NCBI GenBank assembly: GCA_905233865.1 | Contig: CAJOGH010000026.1 | Span: 1-9,127, forward strand | DNA: 9,127 nucleotides | Direction of reading: 5' to 3' | Source: an uncultured Atopobiaceae bacterium | Lineage (GTDB): Bacteria > Actinomycetota > Coriobacteriia > Coriobacteriales > Atopobiaceae | Shown here: piece by piece, positions 5,401-9,127 of the stretch | Layout of the letters: each line of letters begins with the position of its first letter | Position numbering within the stretch: position 1 is the stretch's first letter | Notes under the pieces: generated by a model | What the model was told of the DNA's origin: nothing | Seen by the model: only the letters and a program-made list of their open reading frames with translations | Databases searched by the model: none | Made by a program: the position numbers and the translations under genes

Positions 5401-6387
5401 ATGAAAGCTCCCGAGCTCAGGTGGGGTGTCATTGGGTGCGGCATCATCTCCAACGAGATGGCGGACGCCCTGGCGGCGCAGGGTCGCCACATCGACGCCG
5501 TCGCCAACCGCACGCATGCAAAGGCGCTCGACTACGCGGCGCGCCATGGCGTGCCCAAGGTCTACGAGACGGCCGACGAGCTCTTTGCCGACGCGGACAT
5601 CGACGCCGTCTATATCACGACGCCGCACAACACGCACATCCGCTACCTGCGCGCGGCGCTCGCGGCAGGCAAGCACGTGGTGTGCGAGAAGTCCATTACG
5701 CTCAACACCGCGGAGCTGGACGAGGCCATCGCACTTGCTCGTGACAACGGCGTCATCCTCATGGATGCCTGCACCATCCTGCACATGCCGCTCTACAAGG
5801 AGCTGCGCCGTCGGATGCTCGCTGGCGACTTTGGCCCTGTGAACCTCGTGCAGAACAACTTTGGCAGCTACAAGGAGCTCGACGCCAACAACCGCTTCTT
5901 TAATCCCAACCTGGCCGGCGGCGCCATGCTCGACATCGGCATCTACGCGCTCACGGCCGCGCGCCTCTTTCTGGCCAGCGCGCCCGACCAGATGCACAGC
6001 CTCATGACGCCCGCCTTCACGGGCACCGACGACCTCTCTGGCATGGTCATGCGCAACGCCGAGGGGCAGATTGCTACTATCTCGCTGTCCATGCACTCCA
6101 AGCAGCCCAAGCGCGCGCTGGTCAGCTGCGACAGGTGCTACATAGAGATCGACGAGTACCCGCGTGCCGACTCTGCCCGCATCGTGTGGACCGAGGATGG
6201 CCGCGTGGAGGAGGTGCGCGCGGGCCAGCGGGACAAGGCGCTCGCCTATGTGCTTGCCGACATGGAGGCTGCGGTGGCGGGCGACAAGAGCCTCGCAGAG
6301 TTCCAGCTTGCCGTGAGCCGCGACGTCATGGCCCTCATGACCGATGCGCGCTATTCGTGGGACTTCTACTATCCCGAGGAGCGCTAG
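5401..6387 (+). CDS. Gfo/Idh/MocA family NAD(P)-dependent oxidoreductase
   Basis: This is a 328-residue cytosolic dehydrogenase of unknown substrate. The N-terminal Rossmann domain shows WGVIGCGIIS (8-17) for dinucleotide binding, VYITTPHNTH (70-79) and HVVCEKSITLN (92-102). That last stretch is the family's EKP motif with Pro replaced by Ser; Lys97 is the catalytic lysine. The C-terminal domain has GGAMLDIGIYAL (173-184), where Asp178 and Tyr182 fit the conserved D-x-G-x-(Y/H) catalytic pattern. The profile is closest, by memory, to dihydrodiol-dehydrogenase-like and sugar or inositol dehydrogenase members. The ATG at 5401 has AGGAGG (5390-5395) five bases upstream. It follows nagA by 109 bases with the repeat between, so co-transcription is possible but not shown. 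A role in amino-sugar use is guilt by association only. It is too short for a GH109 glycosidase of the same fold. Confidence 0.88.
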   Translation: MKAPELRWGVIGCGIISNEMADALAAQGRHIDAVANRTHAKALDYAARHGVPKVYETADELFADADIDAVYITTPHNTHIRYLRAALAAGKHVVCEKSITLNTAELDEAIALARDNGVILMDACTILHMPLYKELRRRMLAGDFGPVNLVQNNFGSYKELDANNRFFNPNLAGGAMLDIGIYALTAARLFLASAPDQMHSLMTPAFTGTDDLSGMVMRNAEGQIATISLSMHSKQPKRALVSCDRCYIEIDEYPRADSARIVWTEDGRVEEVRAGQRDKALAYVLADMEAAVAGDKSLAEFQLAVSRDVMALMTDARYSWDFYYPEER

Positions 6388-6396
6388 GGGTGCGTC

Positions 6397-6422
6397 GTGG
6401 CGCATGTGCTACCATGTGCCAC
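6397..6422. repeat. 10-bp inverted repeat between the oxidoreductase gene and the pheST leader
   Basis: GTGGCGCATG (6397-6406) pairs with CATGTGCCAC (6413-6422) around a six-base loop, with one G-U wobble as RNA. It begins nine bases after the oxidoreductase stop and ends just before TAGGCT. As RNA it could end the upstream transcript, although no T-run follows; as DNA it could be an operator. Confidence 0.45.
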
Positions 6423-6428
6423 TAGGCT
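6423..6428 (+). promoter_or_regulatory. Candidate -10 element for the pheST leader transcript
   Basis: TAGGCT lies about ten bases before the start of the T-box stem I, where a transcript start would be expected. The same hexamer is the -10 candidate of the ABC operon. No convincing -35 box is seen at 16-18 bases upstream. An alternative extended -10, TGCTACCAT, lies at 6407-6415. Confidence 0.35.
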
Positions 6429-6430
6429 AT

Positions 6431-6686
6431 GACGGAGAGGTCGCGTGCCTCGCGTCTTCCGGCGGACAGAGAGGGAGCCCGGGCAACCGGTTGAGAGGCT
6501 CCTGCGCTGGTAAGGCATTCGAGTTCACTCCACCAGCCGCGACCTGAACGCCGCCGTGCGGCAAGTAGGCAAGCCGTCGGCCCCACGGCACGGGGCGCAA
6601 GAGTGGGTGCGCAAGCACCAATCAAGGTGGTACCGCGGAATCATCCGTCCTTGAGGCCCGATGTCTCAAGGACGGTTTTTTGTTTT
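6431..6686 (+). promoter_or_regulatory. T-box leader (tRNA-Phe sensing) of pheST
   Basis: The conserved T-box AAGGTGGTACCGCGG is at 6624-6638; its TGGT (6628-6631) can pair with the ACCA end of uncharged tRNA-Phe. Stem I is visible: middle helix CCGGCG (6459-6464) with CGCTGG (6505-6510), an AGAGA motif at 6468-6472, and a distal helix GGAGCC (6474-6479) with GGCTCC (6497-6502). Phe codons TTC lie on its 3' side at 6518-6520 and 6524-6526. The second, in a GAG-TTC-A context, better fits the usual GAA-NNN-A specifier loop. Further hairpins are GCCGC/GCGGC (6550-6562) and stem III, GGTGC-GCAA-GCACC (6606-6619). When tRNA-Phe is charged, the terminator at 6645-6675 forms; uncharged tRNA stabilises the antiterminator, in which AAGG of the T-box can pair with CCTT at 6649-6652, and pheST is transcribed. 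Confidence 0.93.
6645..6686 (+). terminator. Regulated intrinsic terminator of the pheST T-box
   Basis: CCGTCCTTGAG (6645-6655) and CTCAAGGACGG (6665-6675) form a perfect 11-bp stem with a nine-base loop, followed by six T, one G and four T. The left arm overlaps the antiterminator pairing partner, which makes the two structures mutually exclusive. Confidence 0.95.
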
Positions 6687-6699
6687 GGAAGGGGTTTTG

Positions 6700-7770
6700 A
6701 TGGCACTGATCGACGATCTCAAGGCGGTCCAGGACCAGCTCGCGCAGCAGCTTGCGCAGGCGACGTCCCTGGAGGCCCTCGAGGACCTGCGCGTCCGCAC
6801 GATGGGTAAGAAGGGCGAGCTCACCATGCTCATGAAGCAGATGGGCAAGGTGGCCCCGGAGGACCGTCCCGCCGTGGGCAAGTTTGCCAACCAGGTTCGC
6901 GGCCAGATCGAGAGTGCGCTGGTGGCGCGCAAGGGCGAGCTTGCCAAGCAGCTGCTGGCCGCCCGTATCGAGCGCGAGAGCGCCGACATCACGCTGCCCG
7001 GCCGCACGCAGACGCCCCTGGGCACCCAGCACCTGATAAGCTCCATCCGCGAGGAGATCGAGGACATCTTCTGCGGCATGGGCTATGACGTCGTCGACGG
7101 TCCCTACGTGGACACGACCTGGTACAACTTCACGGCCCTCAACGCACCTGAGGACCACCCCAGCCGCTCGGCCAAGGACACCTTCTATGTGGTGGACAAC
7201 GCTCCCGAGGGCAAGCCCACCCACGTCCTGGGCGAGTCCGACGTGCTGCTGCGCACCCAGACCTCCGGCGTGCAGGTGCACACGATGGAGACGACCGAGC
7301 CGCCCATCTTTATGATCTGCCCGGGCACGGTGTTCCGTCCCGATACGGCCGACGCCAACCACCTGCCCCAGTTCACGCAGGTCGAGGGTCTGGTCGTCGA
7401 CGAGGGCATCACCTTTGGCGACCTCAAGGGCACGCTCGACTACTTCTGCCGCCAGATCTTTGGCGAGGACCGTGCCACACGCTACCGTCCGCACTTCTTC
7501 CCCTTCACCGAGCCCAGCTGCGAGGTGGACGTGTCCTGTGGCGTGTGCCATGGCGAGGGCTGCCGCTTTTGCAACAACACCGGCTGGATCGAGATCCTGG
7601 GCGCCGGCATGGTGGACCCCGCGGTCTTTGACTTCTGCGGCATCGACTCCAAGCGCTACACCGGCTTTGCCTTTGGCATTGGCGTCGAGCGCGTCGCGGC
7701 GCTTCGCTACGACCTGCCCGACCTGCGCATGCTTATGACCGGCGACATGCGCTTCCTGTGCCAGTTCTAA
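6700..7770 (+). CDS. pheS: Phenylalanine--tRNA ligase alpha subunit
   Basis: PheS is the catalytic class II subunit of the cytosolic alpha2-beta2 enzyme that charges tRNA-Phe. The 356-residue product is of normal length. Residues 1-90 are the N-terminal coiled-coil arm that contacts tRNA (LEALEDLRVRTMGKKGELT is typical). The catalytic core carries LLRTQTSGVQVHTME (183-197), the motif 2 region PGTVFRPDTADANHLPQF (208-225), the FPFTEPSCEVDV strand (267-278), and motif 3 GFAFGIGVERVAALRY (322-337) with Arg331. A four-cysteine knuckle, C280-x2-C283-x4-C288-x2-C291, precedes TGWIEILG; many bacterial PheS proteins have this. The start is ATG at 6700 with GGAAGGGG (6687-6694) five bases upstream. 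An in-frame ATG at 6661 lies in the terminator loop and is rejected. It is controlled by the T-box and followed by pheT after 43 bases. Confidence 0.97.
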   Translation: MALIDDLKAVQDQLAQQLAQATSLEALEDLRVRTMGKKGELTMLMKQMGKVAPEDRPAVGKFANQVRGQIESALVARKGELAKQLLAARIERESADITLPGRTQTPLGTQHLISSIREEIEDIFCGMGYDVVDGPYVDTTWYNFTALNAPEDHPSRSAKDTFYVVDNAPEGKPTHVLGESDVLLRTQTSGVQVHTMETTEPPIFMICPGTVFRPDTADANHLPQFTQVEGLVVDEGITFGDLKGTLDYFCRQIFGEDRATRYRPHFFPFTEPSCEVDVSCGVCHGEGCRFCNNTGWIEILGAGMVDPAVFDFCGIDSKRYTGFAFGIGVERVAALRYDLPDLRMLMTGDMRFLCQF

Positions 7771-7813
7771 GACTGCGCCCCCGAAGAATTCCCGCAACAA
7801 GAAAGGCATTGCG

Positions 7814-9127
7814 ATGCGCGTTTCATATGAGTGGCTCAAGAGCATGGTCGAGGTCCCGGCAGAGCCCGCCGACCTCGTGGCGGAGTACGTCCGCACCGGC
7901 ACCGAGGTGGAGGCCGTCGAGCGCCTGGGCGCCGACTTCGACCACGTGGTGACCGGCCAGGTCGTCTCCAAGGAGCCCCACCCCGACTCCGACCACATGT
8001 GGCTCTGCAAGGTGAGCGTGGGCAACAAGAACCTCGACGCTGACGGCAACCCCGCCGACCTCCAGATCGTCTGTGGCGCCCAGAACTTTGAGCAGGGCGA
8101 CAAGATCGTCGTCGCCATGATCGGTGCCGTGCTTCCCGGCAACTTCAAGATCAAGAAGTCCAAGCTGCGTGGCGTCGAGTCCTGCGGCATGAACTGCTCG
8201 GCCCGCGAGCTCGGGCTTTCCGATGACCACGAGGGCATCATGATCCTGCCCGCCGACGCGCCCGTGGGCGTGGACTTTGCGACCTATGCCGGTCTCTCCG
8301 ACACGGTCCTGGACTGCGAGATCACGCCCAACCGCCCCGACTGCCTGTCCATGGTGGGCATGGCGCGCGAGACAGGCGCGGTGCTTGACCGTGACGTGAG
8401 CGTGGACCTGCCGCGCGTGGCAAACGAGAGCGGCCCCGAGGCGTCGGCTCTTGTCGACGTCGAGATCGCCGACGCAAGCATCTGCTCGCGCTATGCGGCG
8501 CGCGTGGTCCGCAACGTGAAGGTGGGCCCCAGCCCCGAGTGGCTGGCCCGTCGCGTGCGTGCCGCCGGCGCCCGTACCATCAACAACGTCGTTGACGTGA
8601 CCAACTACGTCATGTTCCTGACCGGCCAGCCGCTCCATGCCTTTGACCTGGGCAAGCTGAGCGAGCGCGACGGCCGTCGCCACATCGTCGTGCGTGCCGC
8701 CACGGATGGCGAGAAGATCGTGACGCTTGACGACGTCGAGCGCGAGCTGACGAGCGACATGGGCGTCATCACCGACGACGGCGCCACGCCGGTGGCCCTT
8801 GCCGGCGTCATGGGCGGCGCCAACTCCGAGATCGACGAGACCACGGTGGACGTGCTGCTGGAGAGCGCCTGCTTTGACGCTGGCCACATCTCGCGCACGA
8901 GCCGCAACCTGGACCTCATGAGCGAGGCGTCCATCCGCTTTGAGCGCACCGTCGACGCGACCTCCTGCGCCGACGTGGCCACCATTGCCGCCGCCCTCTT
9001 TGAGAGCTGCTGCGGCGCCGAGGTCTGCCCCGGCATCGTGGACGTCTACCCCGCGCCCGCCGAGCCCGTTGTCGTGTCCATGGACCCCGAGCGCGTGCGT
9101 GCGCTCTGCGGTGCCACGATCGCCGAC
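7814..9127 (+). CDS. pheT: Phenylalanine--tRNA ligase beta subunit, 5' part (runs off right edge)
   Basis: PheT is the large structural and editing subunit of phenylalanyl-tRNA synthetase. The window holds the first 438 codons of a protein that is usually about 800 residues; the frame is open to the last base. Residues 43-155 are the EMAP-II-like tRNA-binding domain (EPHPDSDHMWLCKVSVG, QIVCGAQNF, SKLRGVESCGMNCSARELG). EITPNRPDCLSMVGMARE (169-186) starts the B1 core. Residues about 210-380 are the B3/B4 editing domain, with NNVVDVTNYVMFLTGQPLHAFD (broken here as NNVVDVTNYV, 257-266, then GQPLHAFD, 271-278), ALAGVMGG (328-335) and SEASIRFER (370-378). The B5 domain begins near residue 410. The ATG at 7814 has GAAAGG (7801-7806) seven bases upstream. 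It shares the T-box-controlled transcript with pheS, and no terminator is seen in the 43-base gap. Confidence 0.97.
   Translation, partial: MRVSYEWLKSMVEVPAEPADLVAEYVRTGTEVEAVERLGADFDHVVTGQVVSKEPHPDSDHMWLCKVSVGNKNLDADGNPADLQIVCGAQNFEQGDKIVVAMIGAVLPGNFKIKKSKLRGVESCGMNCSARELGLSDDHEGIMILPADAPVGVDFATYAGLSDTVLDCEITPNRPDCLSMVGMARETGAVLDRDVSVDLPRVANESGPEASALVDVEIADASICSRYAARVVRNVKVGPSPEWLARRVRAAGARTINNVVDVTNYVMFLTGQPLHAFDLGKLSERDGRRHIVVRAATDGEKIVTLDDVERELTSDMGVITDDGATPVALAGVMGGANSEIDETTVDVLLESACFDAGHISRTSRNLDLMSEASIRFERTVDATSCADVATIAAALFESCCGAEVCPGIVDVYPAPAEPVVVSMDPERVRALCGATIAD

Noticed and set aside
4128..5513. Long minus-strand open frame opposite nagA (461 codons)
   Set aside because: An antisense shadow: rich in Ala/His/Gly, no recognisable domain, and it spans nagA, the repeat and the start of the oxidoreductase gene.
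5119..6405. Long minus-strand open frame opposite the oxidoreductase gene (428 codons)
   Set aside because: No domain, shadow-like composition, and it crosses three unrelated plus-strand features.
6661..6699. Upstream in-frame ATG for pheS at 6661
   Set aside because: It lies in the loop of the T-box terminator; the ATG at 6700 has a ribosome site and matches the family N-terminus.
7543..7578. Cys4 knuckle in PheS as a novel insertion
   Set aside because: The CxxC...CxxC stretch before TGW-(I/L)-E is found in many bacterial PheS proteins, so it is not unusual.
6622..8241. Minus-strand open frame of 539 codons opposite pheS and pheT
   Set aside because: It is antisense to two certain genes and to the T-box terminator, with no family motif.

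Overview
The window is GC-rich bacterial DNA with dense genes, short intergenic gaps and good Shine-Dalgarno sites. A Gram-positive style T-box leader with a transcriptional terminator, in front of pheST in such GC-rich DNA, suggests the actinobacterial class Coriobacteriia (an Olsenella/Atopobium-like organism). This is an inference from sequence style, not a database match.

Left part (1-1390, minus strand): the 5' end of an ABC transporter permease gene, preceded by its lipoprotein substrate-binding protein gene. Together they form an uptake operon that runs off the left edge. The substrate is unknown; the family includes the TrpX-type aromatic amino acid binders. Divergently from it lies ridA (1555-1938, plus), the imine/enamine deaminase. 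Convergent with ridA is a very small zinc-ribbon protein gene (1971-2141, minus).

Centre (2293-5291, plus): an amino-sugar block. It holds a ROK-family sugar kinase, then a hairpin terminator, then nagB and nagA separated by a 60-base gap with a perfect small hairpin. NagA deacetylates GlcNAc-6-P, NagB converts GlcN-6-P to fructose-6-P and ammonium, and the ROK kinase could supply the phosphosugar. A short repeat with two GGGACAGGTA copies follows, then a Gfo/Idh/MocA-family oxidoreductase (5401-6387) of unknown substrate.

Right part (6388-9127, plus): a Phe-type T-box leader with a strong intrinsic terminator, pheS, and the first 438 codons of pheT, which runs off the right edge. Uncharged tRNA-Phe should bind the leader and let transcription continue into pheST.

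I see no mobile-element gene, CRISPR array, tRNA, rRNA or phage gene. Most of the window is ordinary metabolism and translation. The points worth a second look are the GGGACAGGTA repeat, the small zinc-ribbon protein, several unexplained dyads in promoter regions, and the competing pairings in the base of the T-box stem I. I found no convincing undescribed multi-gene system.
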